Below the pieces are notes generated by a model, which had not been told where the DNA came from, searched no databases, and saw only the letters and a program-made list of their open reading frames with translations. The translations under genes were made by a program, and so were the position numbers. Positions 35,881 to 45,584 of a DNA stretch of 64,000 bases are shown here, piece after piece. The stretch is from Antarctobacter heliothermus. GTDB taxonomy: Bacteria; Pseudomonadota; Alphaproteobacteria; Rhodobacterales; Rhodobacteraceae. Positions within the stretch are counted from its first letter, which is position 1. Each line of letters begins with the position of its first letter. The stretch spans positions 18,704 to 82,703 of the forward strand of contig NZ_FZON01000018.1 in the NCBI RefSeq assembly GCF_900188425.1, read 5' to 3'.

Positions 35881-36780
35881 CTAGCGGTGCCGTGGTGTGA
35901 CGCTTGTCTGACCGTGCGCGCGTCTTTCGCGCAGCAGCGAGTAGATCCCCGCGCCGACGATCAGCGCCGCCCCGGCAAGGGTCATTGTATCGGGGCGTTC
36001 GCCAAACAGGGTGTAGGCCAGGATCAGAGCCACGATCAGGCGGCTGTAGCGGAAGGGGGCGACGACGCCGACCTCTCCGGTGCGCATGGCAAAGGTCATC
36101 GCGGTGTAGCCCGCAACGCCGCACAGCGCGGTGCCGCAGATCAGCGCGGCGGCCCAGGGTGTCGGCAGGGTCGGGGCACCGGGTTCAAAGGCAAGGATCA
36201 CGAGGCCCGCGACACTGACCACGGCAAAGCCCAGCACCCCCAGTTGCGCCGCGTGGACATGCATTGGCGCGGTGCGGGTTGCCAGATCGCGTCCGGCAAA
36301 GCCGATCATGCCAAGCAGGGCAAGGACAGCGTTCGCTTCGATCCCGGAAGGCGAGGGGCGCACGATCAGCAGTACGCCCAGAAACCCCACGGCCATGGCG
36401 GCCCAGCGGCGCGGGCCGATGCGTTCCTTTAGGACAACCGCCGCGCCCAGCATGACAAACAGCGGTGCGGCCTGAAGGATGGCCGAAGTGGTCGACAGCG
36501 GTGTGTAGGCAAGACTCAGCGCAAAGAAGAGACGGCCCGTGATCTCAAACGCAGTGCGGACAAGTAGCCCGCGGCGCAGGTAGTCGCGCGTCCAGACCGG
36601 CACGCCGCTCAGACGGGCGTAGAGGGCGTAAAGTGCCATGGCCAGCAACCCGAATTGTAAGGTGCCCATTCCGGGGGTGATCCCGCCAGAGCCGGTGGCG
36701 GATTTGAAAAAGGCATCCTCGATTCCGAATCCCAGCATGGCGAGGATCATGTAGAGCGCGCCGCGCTGGTTGTCTGTCAT
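35881..36780 (-). CDS. EamA/DMT-superfamily transporter
   Basis: Inner-membrane protein of 299 residues with about ten helices in two EamA repeats (GALYMILAMLGFGIEDAFFKSATG; LVILAFEPGAP onward). Drug/metabolite transporter superfamily; the substrate cannot be inferred. It starts MTDNQRG behind GGAG. It lies between rnc and era, which are normally adjacent, and is divergent from the nuclease gene. Confidence 0.88.
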   Translation of the reverse strand: MTDNQRGALYMILAMLGFGIEDAFFKSATGSGGITPGMGTLQFGLLAMALYALYARLSGVPVWTRDYLRRGLLVRTAFEITGRLFFALSLAYTPLSTTSAILQAAPLFVMLGAAVVLKERIGPRRWAAMAVGFLGVLLIVRPSPSGIEANAVLALLGMIGFAGRDLATRTAPMHVHAAQLGVLGFAVVSVAGLVILAFEPGAPTLPTPWAAALICGTALCGVAGYTAMTFAMRTGEVGVVAPFRYSRLIVALILAYTLFGERPDTMTLAGAALIVGAGIYSLLRERRAHGQTSVTPRHR

Positions 36781-36918
36781 TGGGAACTCCGGTGAGCGGG
36801 GACAATTCATGTTGGTGGCGGTTGACAGAGCGGACAAGTTTATCGGCAAGCCCTTTGCATCCTGCGGGGTTATCTGATTCTGTTTGATGTCAGACAGAGT
36901 TTCAGGAGACTGACTTTT

Positions 36919-37587
36919 ATGAATGAATTTGGGGGCCTGCTAACAATTATCCTGGTGGTTTTTGTGATTGCGATTGTCCAGAGAGTTAAACGAGCGGCGC
37001 GAGCGGCGAAACGGGGTCGTGATTCCTGGTCCTCGCCGAGGGCCACTTCGACCGCACCATCTAGCCCTTCGACGCAAGAAAATGTTGAGGTTGCAGATTG
37101 GGTGGCTCCGGTTACAACCCAGCCCTTTGATCCAGACGATGATGTAGAGGTTGAAGAGCCCCCGGTGGTCATAGAGGGGCCAGCCTATGTCGTGGACGGA
37201 GATACAGTCGTGGTTAGGAAGACGCAGATCCGGCTGTATGGCATTGATGCACCCGAAATGAACCATCCTTTTGGGAAAAAGGCCAAATGGGCACTAATTC
37301 GGATGTGCAAAGGGCAATCTGTGCAGGCCGAAATACTCTCTCAGGATGCCCATGGACGCACTGTCGCTAGATGTCATCTGCCGGACGGACGCGATTTATC
37401 TGCGGAGATGGTGAAGCAGGGGTTGGCGATTGATTGGCCGAAGTTTTCAGGTGGGGTTTATTCCAAGTTTGAAATCCCCAACGCCCGAAAGAAGATGTGG
37501 TTGGCCGACGCGCGCCAGAAAGGGCGGATGCATGTCTGGGAAGCCTTCGAAAATCGCCAAGCCGAAAAAGGTGTCAAGAATTCGTGA
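36919..37587 (+). CDS. Membrane-anchored thermonuclease (SNase-like) family protein
   Basis: Protein of 222 residues. An N-terminal membrane helix ([17 protein letters not shown]) leads to a basic then Ser/Thr/Pro-rich linker (to ~70) and an acidic patch. A staphylococcal-nuclease OB domain follows from ~92 ([33 protein letters not shown]). It keeps the Asp/Arg ligand pattern and [12 protein letters not shown]. The coding sequence is visibly less GC-rich than its neighbours, suggesting later arrival. The 3' end overlaps the convergent rnc 3' end by 14 bases. Confidence 0.85.
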   Translation: MNEFGGLLTIILVVFVIAIVQRVKRAARAAKRGRDSWSSPRATSTAPSSPSTQENVEVADWVAPVTTQPFDPDDDVEVEEPPVVIEGPAYVVDGDTVVVRKTQIRLYGIDAPEMNHPFGKKAKWALIRMCKGQSVQAEILSQDAHGRTVARCHLPDGRDLSAEMVKQGLAIDWPKFSGGVYSKFEIPNARKKMWLADARQKGRMHVWEAFENRQAEKGVKNS

Positions 37588-38257
37588 GTTCCTCCAATAG
37601 CGCCTTGGCGGCCATCTGCTCGGCCTGCCGTTTCGATCCTGCCGTGGCCTGCGCCGTCTCACCCGATGGCAGCCTTGCCTCGATGGTAAAAACGGGCGCG
37701 TGGTCCGGTCCGCTGCGCCCGGTTTCGACATACGCGGGCGGCGGCAGGCCGCGTGCCTGTGCCCATTCCTGCAGGCTGGTCTTGGCGTCCTTGGCGTCTT
37801 CGTCCACGCCGTCGATCCGCGCGCCCCAGAGGCGCAGGATCAAGGCTCGCGCCACGTCAAAGCCCGCATCGACATATACGGCTGCAATCACCGCCTCCAT
37901 CGCATCGCCGAGCAATGCCTGCTTGCGCCGCCCGCCCGACAACTGTTCCGAGCGGCCCAGTTTCAACGCGTCCCCCAGCCCAATCTCACGCGCGACATCG
38001 GCGCAGGTCTCTTTGCGCACCAATGCGTTGAAGCGTGGCGCAAGCTGGCCTTCGGCGGCGGCACGATCCCGTTCCAGCAGCGCCTCTGCCATGACCAGAC
38101 CCAGAACACGGTCGCCCAGAAACTCCAGCCGCTGGTTGTCTTCGCGTCCCGGACCCGAGCGCGAGGCGTGTGTCACCGCGCGCAGCAGCAGGCGCGGGTC
38201 AGCGAAATGATGGCCCAGCGCGCCCTGTAAAGTGGTCAGTTCTGCGGATAATTTCAT
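37574..38257 (-). CDS. rnc: Ribonuclease III
   Basis: Double-strand RNA endonuclease of 227 residues for rRNA and mRNA processing. The signature [13 protein letters not shown] is near residue 41, and the second acidic site is [18 protein letters not shown]-terminal dsRNA-binding domain ([22 protein letters not shown]...[18 protein letters not shown]) ends it. The start overlaps the stop of the upstream signal peptidase gene as ATGA. Confidence 0.96.
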   Translation of the reverse strand: MKLSAELTTLQGALGHHFADPRLLLRAVTHASRSGPGREDNQRLEFLGDRVLGLVMAEALLERDRAAAEGQLAPRFNALVRKETCADVAREIGLGDALKLGRSEQLSGGRRKQALLGDAMEAVIAAVYVDAGFDVARALILRLWGARIDGVDEDAKDAKTSLQEWAQARGLPPPAYVETGRSGPDHAPVFTIEARLPSGETAQATAGSKRQAEQMAAKALLEELTNS

Positions 38258-39222
38258 TCGACAGTCCTCAGCACGCGCCCGTCGCGCCCTTCACGAGAAT
38301 AGAGCACCAGACGGACCCGGCCCGCAACCGCCGCAACCGGGACAAGGCCGACGCCTCCCGCACTTTGCGCGATCCGGCTGTCCAGTGAGTTGTCGCGATT
38401 GTCTCCGAGGACAAAGGCAAACCCCTCGGGGATCTCTACCAAGGCAGTGAAATCGGTGGCCATGCCCCCGACATCGAGCACAGTGTAGGACGGGCCGCCG
38501 GGCAATGTTTCGATTGCGGCTAGTTTGCTGCAAATGTCACCTTCGATCACCGGCGTGACGCATAGAGGGCGGGTGCCCATTGCGGTGGCGCGATAAGGTT
38601 CGGTCCAGTCCGGGGCTGTGGCCTGCGGCACCGGAGTGCCGTTCAGGATCACAAGGCCGTCCCGCATCTGCACCGTGTCACCCGGCAAGCCGATCACTCT
38701 TTTGAGAAAATCCTGCCCCGAGACCGGATGACGGAAGATCACGACATCGCCGCGCCGTGGGGCTGCGAATCTGCGGGTGGCAAGCACATAGTCACCGGGT
38801 TGCAGGGTTGGCGACATGCTGCCTGTCGGGATGATGAAGGGAGCCCAGAGTGCCCGGCTGGCCATCAACGCGACCAGACCCCAGACCAGTGCGCGACCAC
38901 CACGGTTGAACGGGCCCGGAGCGGCCTCGGGTCGAGTGCGGCGCGCCAGCATGACGATGACAAGGATCAGCGACAGCAGCGGGACCACCAGCGCCCACAT
39001 CCATTTGCCGGACCAGCCCATGGCGCGCAACCGCCGACGGGCATGGCCAAAGAACAGCATGATCGCCAGCGCCGACACCAAGGAGATGCCGGCCCCCGCA
39101 ATACTGAGGGGCGGCGCCTGAGTTTGTGCCGCCACCAGCCCCGCAACAGGGATGACGGCCAGTGCAAACCGCCCGCGCCCTGTCAGGCCGTGCCAGTGCA
39201 GTGCCTCGCGGACAAAGCCCAT
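38254..39222 (-). CDS. Signal peptidase I with N-terminal DUF805-like membrane domain
   Basis: Protein of 322 residues. The first ~100 residues are membrane-embedded and resemble DUF805: [13 protein letters not shown] near residue 13, then [25 protein letters not shown] at 62-86. The remainder is an S26 signal peptidase with nucleophile Ser135 (PTGSMSPTL), general base Lys174 ([12 protein letters not shown]) and [12 protein letters not shown], so it should be active. It follows a conventional lepB after 10 bases. The fused domain may alter substrate access or location. Confidence 0.85.
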   Translation of the reverse strand: MGFVREALHWHGLTGRGRFALAVIPVAGLVAAQTQAPPLSIAGAGISLVSALAIMLFFGHARRRLRAMGWSGKWMWALVVPLLSLILVIVMLARRTRPEAAPGPFNRGGRALVWGLVALMASRALWAPFIIPTGSMSPTLQPGDYVLATRRFAAPRRGDVVIFRHPVSGQDFLKRVIGLPGDTVQMRDGLVILNGTPVPQATAPDWTEPYRATAMGTRPLCVTPVIEGDICSKLAAIETLPGGPSYTVLDVGGMATDFTALVEIPEGFAFVLGDNRDNSLDSRIAQSAGGVGLVPVAAVAGRVRLVLYSREGRDGRVLRTVE

Positions 39223-39232
39223 GGTCGTTGGC

Positions 39233-40066
39233 TCAGTCGATCTTTTCAAAGAACCGATCGCCGCGCCATGTCCAGAAGTACAGCATCGAGCGGCCCGCCG
39301 ATGAGAACATCACCCGGTCGGCCCGGCCGATCAGGTTCTCATAGGGGACAAAGCCCACGCCGTTGGCGATGCTGGGAACGCGACTGTCAGAGGAATTGTC
39401 CCGGTTGTCCCCCATGAAAAAGTAGTGGCCTTCGGGGACCGTATAGATCGGCGTGTTGTCCGATCCCTGCATGGAAATATTCAGGATAGAATGGCTGACC
39501 CCGCCGGGTAGCGTCTCGATCAGCTTTTCCTTGATGCAGGCGGCGCCGTCACCAACCGTGCCATTGGCACAGCGCGGCCGCAGACCCTGCGGCCCTTGCG
39601 GGGCGGCGAGCTCTTCAAATGTGCCGTCCGGGGTGATTTCGACCGGTTGGCCGTCAATGTGCAGCACGCCGTTGCGCATCTGTATACGCTCTCCCGGCAG
39701 GCCCACCAGTCGCTTGATGAAGTCGCGCCCGGAAACCGGGTGACGGAACACCACCACATCGCCGCGCTGCGGTTCACCGCCGAACAGGCGCTTGTTGTCG
39801 CCGTCGGCCCAACCGCACAGATCCTGCGCGTCCACGTTGATGCCGATGCGCGGAATGATGACAGAGGGGCAGGAGGCGTAGGAATAGCCATAGGCCATTT
39901 TGTTCACAAAGAGGAAATCGCCAATCAGCAGCGTGTCCTTCATCGACCCCGATGGAATCCAGAACGGCTGAAACAGGAGGGTTCGAAAGACGCCGGCGAT
40001 CAGCAGCGCGTAGACAATCGTCTTGATGGTCTCCCAGAGACCGCCTTTTTTCTCTTCGGTTGCCAT
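39233..40066 (-). CDS. lepB: Signal peptidase I
   Basis: Conventional leader peptidase of 277 residues. A single N-terminal helix (TIVYALLIAGVFRTLLFQPF) precedes nucleophile Ser41 in IPSGSMKDTLLIGD, base Lys118 in RDFIKRLVGLPGE, and GDNRDNSSDSR. It starts MATEEKK at 40066 behind AAGGGG; Met at 40102 is an alternative. It is upstream of the second signal peptidase and rnc. Confidence 0.94.
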   Translation of the reverse strand: MATEEKKGGLWETIKTIVYALLIAGVFRTLLFQPFWIPSGSMKDTLLIGDFLFVNKMAYGYSYASCPSVIIPRIGINVDAQDLCGWADGDNKRLFGGEPQRGDVVVFRHPVSGRDFIKRLVGLPGERIQMRNGVLHIDGQPVEITPDGTFEELAAPQGPQGLRPRCANGTVGDGAACIKEKLIETLPGGVSHSILNISMQGSDNTPIYTVPEGHYFFMGDNRDNSSDSRVPSIANGVGFVPYENLIGRADRVMFSSAGRSMLYFWTWRGDRFFEKID

Positions 40067-40205
40067 ATGGCGAGCCCCTTGCCTGTCGTTCCGCCGTTTC
40101 ATGGGCGGCAGGGCAGGGCGTGTCAAGGCGGGAGGTCCCGCCGTTGACCGGATGGCCGGGTGGACCTTACGCTGCGTCAGTGATTTCCAAGCCGGAGTAA
40201 TTGCG

Positions 40206-42563
40206 GTGATTCGATTTTGTTTGTTGCTTGCCTTGCTTCTGGCGGGTTTGGGTGTTCAGGCCCATGCCTAGGACGCATGTGACTTCCGGCTGGACAGAAC
40301 CAAGCAATTCGAAGCCACCTTCAAACAACTCCTTCTTGACGAGGCAGAGCAGGCTGGGGGCCTCTGGCAGCCTATTCGCAGGGCCCAGAAAGAGGTCAAG
40401 GATCTGGCGCGATTTGTCGGGCGGTTGGATGTTTGCCTGCGGACGTCCGATGGGCGGCAGGTCGAATACCTTGATCCGGTCGGCGGGTTCAGGGTCAAGA
40501 GTGACAAGTTCGTCGGACTCTGCACGGCCACCCTTTTGCCCGACAACCAGCTGATCACGGCCCGGCACTGCTATTTTGATGACCGTGTCGCCGCGTTGGG
40601 ATTCACCGAAATCGAGGCAGTGAAGGTGCACTTCGACTTTCGTCAGGTGGACTTCATTGGCGATGTCCAAAGCTTTGATGTGTTGCCTGTCGAAGTTGCT
40701 TCTGTCACGGACGTTGATGCGATTATCCTGCAAGTCAACGGCGACGCCAACGGAGCGATGGGCGGGCATATTCCACTGATTTTTCAAACGCGAACACAGC
40801 CGCGGGATGCACTGTTGATGATTCATCACCCGATTGCCCAGCCCACGCAGTTTTCCTCGGGCACCTGCGCCGTGGCCAGAGAGCAATCGGACCTACCGGA
40901 TCATGCCCCCAACCTGCGGCACATGTGTGAAACTTTCGGTGGGTCTTCGGGCGCATTGATTCTGGATGCGGATGAACGCGTCGTGGTGGGCCTGCATCAG
41001 GGCACAGATGTGAAACCCGATGCCCGGGGCAGGCTGGACGGGTTCAACATCGGGTTCAAGTTTGACCCGGTGAACTTGGCGCTGGGACTGGCCTTCGAGC
41101 CGCTAAACGTGGTCGAGGGCAGGCTGGACGGAGTCCTGGCGCTGCGGGGACTGGACCGGAAAAGGACCGTTCTGGAAGACGTTGCATCGCGTTATCCGGG
41201 CACAAAGGTGGCGGCAAGGGCCGCGGGAATGTTGCAGGCATTGCCCGAACGGGACATCGACTCCGAGGCGCTTGCGGCGCTGGAGGCGGTCGGGAAGATC
41301 GCCGATCCTGCGCGACGAAAGGCGGCGCTGGATCAGGTCGGGCGTGACTTTGACGGCACGCAGGCCGCGCGACAGGCCAAACGCCTGCTGGCGCTAATGC
41401 AGCCCAAGCAGAAAACGCGCGACGAACATGCGACCGACTGGCTCGTATTGGCTCTGCAGATCACCGATGACGCCTGGCAGCGTGCACTGCTGGAGGCAAT
41501 CGTGTCGGAGTTTGACGGGACGGCGGCGGCCGGGAGCGCGGCGGCCATGCTGGCGAAGATGGCTGTGGCCAATCGCGTACCCAAACAGGTGGTTGAGCCC
41601 AACCCCTCAATCGGCCCAATTGTGGCGATGACTGTCAAACAGGATGGGTCCGGCGATTTCCGCACCATCGCTGATGCGGTCAAGGCAGCTGAACCGGGCG
41701 CACGGATAGAGATTTACCCCGGCACCTATCAAGGAGGTGTTGATGTTGACAAAGCTCTTGACCTTGTCGGGATCGGAGATCGGGACAAGATCATCTGGGA
41801 GGCCAAGGACGATGCTGTCATCCATTGGACTGCCGGGTCCGGCCGCATCGCCAATCTAAGCCTGCGTCAGTTGGGCGGAAAATTCCACAGCGTCAATTTT
41901 GACGGCGGCTCTGCACTGCTGGAAGACTGCGATCTCACCTCGCTGGGGTGGGCCATTGTGGCAATCCACAAAAGGGCGGATCCAGTGCTGCGCGGCAACG
42001 TGATACACAATGGAAAGCAGGGAGGTGTCTTGGTTTTTAACAAGGGCCGTGGCCTGCTGGAGAAGAATGAGATCTACGGCAATGGCCTTGCAGGGGTTTC
42101 TATCAAGACCGATGCTGACCCGGTGCTGCGCGGCAATGTGATCCGCGATGGAAAGCAGGGAGGGGCCATGATCTATGAAAGGGGCCGTGGCCTGCTGGAG
42201 AACAATGAGATTTTCGGCAATGCCTTTTCTAACGTCGAGATCCGAATAGCGGCGGATCCGGTGCTGCGCGGCAATGTAATCCGTGGTGGTAAATACAGCG
42301 GCGTCTTTATTCACGACAAGGGCCGTGGCCTGCTGGAAGAGAATGAGATCTACGGCAATGCCCAAAATGGCGTTTCGATCGGGTCCGAGGCAGATCCGGA
42401 ACTGCGCGGCAACGTGATCTCTGGCAATACCTACCATGCCATTGAGATCTATGACGGTGGCAAAGGCACCATCGTCGGCAATGATCTGCGCGGCAACGTG
42501 CGTGGCGCGTTTGATGTCGAAATAACGGCCGGCGATGTCATCCGCCGCGACAATCAGGAATAG
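40206..42563 (+). pseudogene. Exported trypsin-like / beta-helix protein gene with in-frame TAG after the signal peptide
   Basis: A GTG start at 40206 behind CCGGAG opens a signal peptide (VIRFCLLLALLLAGLGVQAHA). Codon 22 is TAG (40269-40271), and the same frame then runs open for over 760 codons (DACDFRLDRTKQFE onward). A C-to-T change of CAG would give the usual AHA-QD cleavage site. Downstream is an S1-like peptidase domain with His in TARHC (~121), Asp in TDVDAII (~171) and Ser in FGGSSGAL (~248). A helical linker and, from ~480, a right-handed beta-helix with 46-residue repeats follow. It may be a recent pseudogene, a readthrough case or a base error. It sits opposite to and between acpS and lepB. 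Confidence 0.75.
41976..42389 (+). repeat. Three 138-base in-frame repeats (46 residues each)
   Basis: Units start at 41976, 42114 and 42252, exactly 138 bases apart, and a partial fourth starts at 42390. Each encodes the pattern ADPVLRGNVI-x-GK, GRGLLExNEIxGN. They form beta-helix coils of the protease/beta-helix protein and are similar enough at DNA level to have arisen by recent duplication. Confidence 0.9.
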
Positions 42564-42965
42564 TCAGCCCTTCAGCCGCGCTTCGATCACCACAAAGGCC
42601 TGCGCCCAGGGGTGATCGTCGGTCAGGGTAACATGGATGATCGCCTCGTGCCCCGCAGGGGTCATCGCGTCAAGCCGTTCGCGCGCCCAGCCTGTCACCT
42701 CCATTACCGGCTGGCCGGTGTGCAGGTTGCTGACGGCCATATCCTTCCACGCGATGCCCATGCGCAGGCCTGTCCCCAGCGCTTTGGAACAGGCTTCTTT
42801 CGCGGCCCAGCGTTTGGCGTAGGTGCCTGCCACATCGCGGCGGCGCTCTGCCTTGTGCTGTTCCACCTCGGTGAAGACGCGGTTGCGAAAGCGGTCACCG
42901 AACCGCTCCAGCGTGCCGGCGATGCGGTCGATGTTGGCCAGATCGGTGCCGATGCCAAGAATCAT
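42564..42965 (-). CDS. acpS: Holo-[acyl-carrier-protein] synthase
   Basis: Transfers 4'-phosphopantetheine from CoA to apo-ACP (133 residues). [15 protein letters not shown] carries the Mg-binding Asp8, and [18 protein letters not shown] carries the second acidic ligand. It starts at the ATG at 42965. It is usually next to lepB; a divergent gene now intervenes. Confidence 0.95.
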   Translation of the reverse strand: MILGIGTDLANIDRIAGTLERFGDRFRNRVFTEVEQHKAERRRDVAGTYAKRWAAKEACSKALGTGLRMGIAWKDMAVSNLHTGQPVMEVTGWARERLDAMTPAGHEAIIHVTLTDDHPWAQAFVVIEARLKG

Positions 42966-42991
42966 CTGCAATATGTCCCTGCGCGGGTGAT

Positions 42992-43453
42992 TTACTGCGA
43001 CAAGCCGGTTGAGATCTCACCCGTTGCCTGATTCAGCGTGAAGCGCAGGCTGTACCAGTCGATATCGCCAATGGCCATGTTATAGGCCTGCACCGGCACG
43101 GTAAAACTCAGCCCCGTTGCCGGATCATAGCTGGAGGTCAGTTCTTCAAACCTGATCCCGCCAAACCCCATGCCATCCAAACCGATCGTCTTGCACTGAC
43201 GGTCGCCAATTTCGCTGTAGGGCGGGGACAGAACAAGGATATGCGCCCAGGCGATGGCGGGTTCGATGGTGTCCAGCACCGCCAGCCGCGTCTTGCCGTT
43301 GGAAAACGTGCGGGTGTTCTGTTCCCATGGTTCGGCAAGGTTCCACGCGCTCGCCTGCCACTCGCAGTCCGATACAGTGGCAACGGGGTCTTCTTGTGCG
43401 GCTGCGAGCGCGGGCAACAGGACAAGGGGCAGGACGGTCAGAAAACGGAGCAT
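42992..43453 (-). CDS. Exported protein of unknown function
   Basis: Protein of 153 residues with a clear signal peptide ([20 protein letters not shown], cleavage before EDP) and two Cys in the mature part (SDCEW, RQCKT). The body is beta-rich ([23 protein letters not shown]). I do not recognise a family. It lies on the same strand as acpS, 26 bases ahead of it, between pdxJ and acpS. Confidence 0.7.
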   Translation of the reverse strand: MLRFLTVLPLVLLPALAAAQEDPVATVSDCEWQASAWNLAEPWEQNTRTFSNGKTRLAVLDTIEPAIAWAHILVLSPPYSEIGDRQCKTIGLDGMGFGGIRFEELTSSYDPATGLSFTVPVQAYNMAIGDIDWYSLRFTLNQATGEISTGLSQ

Positions 43454-43538
43454 CGCGGATCACCAGGGCTGTCTGGGGTTCCGTGAAACCGTAGGCCGAT
43501 CCGTGTGGCAAAGCGAGGACGGGTTTTCCCGACCTGCC

Positions 43539-44372
43539 CTAAAAGCCCAGCCGTTGCAGGCGTCCGATCACCTTACGAAAAATCACCGGCGGCAGAATTT
43601 CCTGCAACCTGTCGGCGCGCTTTACCTGTTTGTCGATCTGGTCCTGCGAGCCCGGCCGCGGCCTGAACAGGGTGGTGTGGGATTTGCGCGTGTAGTCCCA
43701 GGTGGCGGTGTAATAGTACAACGCCATCGACATGCGCGGCTCTCCATCGGGATGGTTCACCGTTTCCGGATTGCCGTGCCATGTATCAGACCCGGTGTTG
43801 AAACAGCACATCCGGTTGAAGATCGGGACAAAGCTGTCGACCTGCGCGGTCATGTCGGTGTTCCAGATCTCGAACGATCCGCCGTAGTCCTTTTTCCAGT
43901 CCTTGTTCAGGTAAATCAGGATGTTCAGGCGGCGTTCCAGGTTCAGCTTGGCGTTGTGATTGAAATCCGCGTGAATATCCAGATGCCCGCCATTGGCCAC
44001 CACATGTACACCGCCACCCGCAAAGTACGGATCGGGGATCAACCCGCTGATGCCTGTCATCTCTTCGAGAAAGCGCACAAACGGGCGCGAGTTCAGCACA
44101 TAGAACAGGTTGCGCGTGTAGGGCGGCAGGCGTTCGGGCAGGTAGCTGGACTTCAGCTTTTCCTGCGGTCTGTCGAACATGGTTTCCGCCTCGGGCAGGG
44201 TGCGGATCTCTTGCAGCACGCGGTCCAGAACCTCTTCGGGCAGGAAGTCGTCGAAACAGCCGTAAGGATAGGGCTGGCGGGCTTGGTACTCGGCGCCAAC
44301 CCGCGCGCCAGCGGCCTTGGCCACAGCGGCGTCGATGGCAAGTGTTTCGGGATCCATCTGGATGACTGGCAT
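43539..44372 (-). CDS. 2-oxoglutarate/Fe(II)-dependent oxygenase (prolyl-4-hydroxylase-like)
   Basis: Protein of 277 residues with a double-stranded beta-helix core. Metal ligands appear to be His and Asp in HLDIHADFNHN (~145) and a distal His in DTWHGNPE (~210), with the 2-oxoglutarate Arg in EPRMSMALYYYT. Such enzymes hydroxylate small molecules or sugars, often in surface-polymer pathways; the substrate is unknown. The start at 44372 (MPVIQMD) has AAGGG upstream; Met at 44411 is an alternative. It lies between pdxJ and acpS. Confidence 0.83.
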   Translation of the reverse strand: MPVIQMDPETLAIDAAVAKAAGARVGAEYQARQPYPYGCFDDFLPEEVLDRVLQEIRTLPEAETMFDRPQEKLKSSYLPERLPPYTRNLFYVLNSRPFVRFLEEMTGISGLIPDPYFAGGGVHVVANGGHLDIHADFNHNAKLNLERRLNILIYLNKDWKKDYGGSFEIWNTDMTAQVDSFVPIFNRMCCFNTGSDTWHGNPETVNHPDGEPRMSMALYYYTATWDYTRKSHTTLFRPRPGSQDQIDKQVKRADRLQEILPPVIFRKVIGRLQRLGF

Positions 44373-44459
44373 GGCGATACCCTTTTCTGACAGGCGCGAT
44401 GCAGCGTTCATACAGCCCGTTTGCGGCAAGAAAATGGTGACAAACTTATCGAATCCGCG

Positions 44460-45212
44460 TCAGGCGCGCGCGTCATCCATCAAACGCCGCATCTCGGCAA
44501 TGGCCGGGCCCAGTCCCAGAAAGATCGCCTCGCCGATCAGGAAATGGCCGATGTTCAATTCCATCACCTCGGGAAAGGCGGCAACCGGCTTGACCGTGTC
44601 ATAGGTCAGCCCGTGGCCCGCGTGCACCTCCAGACCCAGCGAGTGGGCAAATCCGGCCATCTCGCGCATCCGCTCCAGTTCGGTGTCGCGCTCGTCAAAC
44701 CGGCCTTCGGCGTGGAGATCGCAAAAGGCACCCGTGTGCAATTCGATCACCTGAGCGCCAATCCGGTGCGCCGCCTCGATCTGACGGCGGTCGGCGGCGA
44801 TAAAGATAGACACCCGGCATCCCGCCTCGCGCAGCGGTGCGATGAAATGCGCCAGCTTGTTTTCCTCGCGTGCGACCTCCAACCCGCCTTCGGTTGTCCG
44901 CTCTTCGCGCTTTTCCGGCACGATGCACACAGCATGGGGGCGGTGACGCAGGGCAATCTTTTGCATCTCGTCGGTGGCGGCCATCTCAAAGTTCAGCGGC
45001 ACCGTAAGATGCTCCATAAGCGCGTCGATATCCGCGTCCGAGATGTGGCGGCGGTCTTCTCGCAGATGCGCGGTGATGCCGTCCGCACCGGCGGTTTCGG
45101 CCAGTTTCGCAGCGCGCACCGGGTCGGGATAGGCGCTGCCACGCGCGTTGCGCACGGTGGCAACGTGGTCGATGTTGACGCCAAGGCGCAAGGGTCCGGC
45201 GTTGGGGGTCAT
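44460..45212 (-). CDS. pdxJ: Pyridoxine 5'-phosphate synthase
   Basis: Last step of the DXP-dependent vitamin B6 route: condenses 1-amino-acetone-3-phosphate with DXP (250 residues). It has a TIM barrel with [30 protein letters not shown], the catalytic Glu in [15 protein letters not shown], and [12 protein letters not shown]. It heads the series that normally continues into acpS. Confidence 0.96.
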   Translation of the reverse strand: MTPNAGPLRLGVNIDHVATVRNARGSAYPDPVRAAKLAETAGADGITAHLREDRRHISDADIDALMEHLTVPLNFEMAATDEMQKIALRHRPHAVCIVPEKREERTTEGGLEVAREENKLAHFIAPLREAGCRVSIFIAADRRQIEAAHRIGAQVIELHTGAFCDLHAEGRFDERDTELERMREMAGFAHSLGLEVHAGHGLTYDTVKPVAAFPEVMELNIGHFLIGEAIFLGLGPAIAEMRRLMDDARA

Positions 45213-45364
45213 GGCGCTCTCCCGATCTGCAATTTGATCAAAAGCTAGATTGGCGACGGCAGAAAGGAAAGTGCGAATTCAGCGCGCGTCCGGCCACTTC
45301 TCTTGTCAAACCGGCATCGCCGCCGATCAGCTTGAAGGGCGTCGGTCTGCGAAGCGTGTCCCTT

Positions 45365-45377
45365 GACACATTGTGTC
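45365..45377. promoter_or_regulatory. Perfect odd palindrome GACACATTGTGTC
   Basis: GACACA and TGTGTC flank a single T and overlap a TTGACA box. It lies about 150 bases upstream of pdxJ and 210 upstream of sitA. It could be an operator; no regulator can be named. Confidence 0.35.
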
Positions 45378-45473
45378 CACCGAGAACCTTGTATGGGCGA
45401 TGTCTAAATGCCCAAAAAACAGGCAGGCTGCCTCAGGCTCTGGTTCCTTTGCCCGGACTAATTGAGAATGCCT

Positions 45474-45513
45474 CGCAATAGCGTTGACTTTTGCGAGTTG
45501 GTCGCAATATAGG
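45474..45513 (+). promoter_or_regulatory. Candidate sitABCD promoter and operator
   Basis: TTGACT (45485-45490) and ATATAG (45508-45513) are separated by 17 bases, like a -35/-10 pair. Half-sites TCGCAA (45474), TTGCGA (45492) and TCGCAA (45503) form two overlapping inverted repeats over this promoter, the arrangement expected of a metal-dependent repressor such as Mur or MntR. Confidence 0.5.
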
Positions 45514-45584
45514 TTGGATGAAACAGGCTCTCCGGGTGTCTTCTAACGATGCCCGATGTGCGCCATTCAGGAGCCAAAGGCGTG

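Larger units (their letters stand above)
45213..45584. other. 372-base intergenic region between pdxJ and sitA
   Basis: The two flanking genes are divergent, so this region should hold both promoters. Visible structure: a 13-base palindrome at 45365-45377 and three TCGCAA/TTGCGA half-sites at 45474-45508 around a TTGACT box. No gene was seen. Confidence 0.6.
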
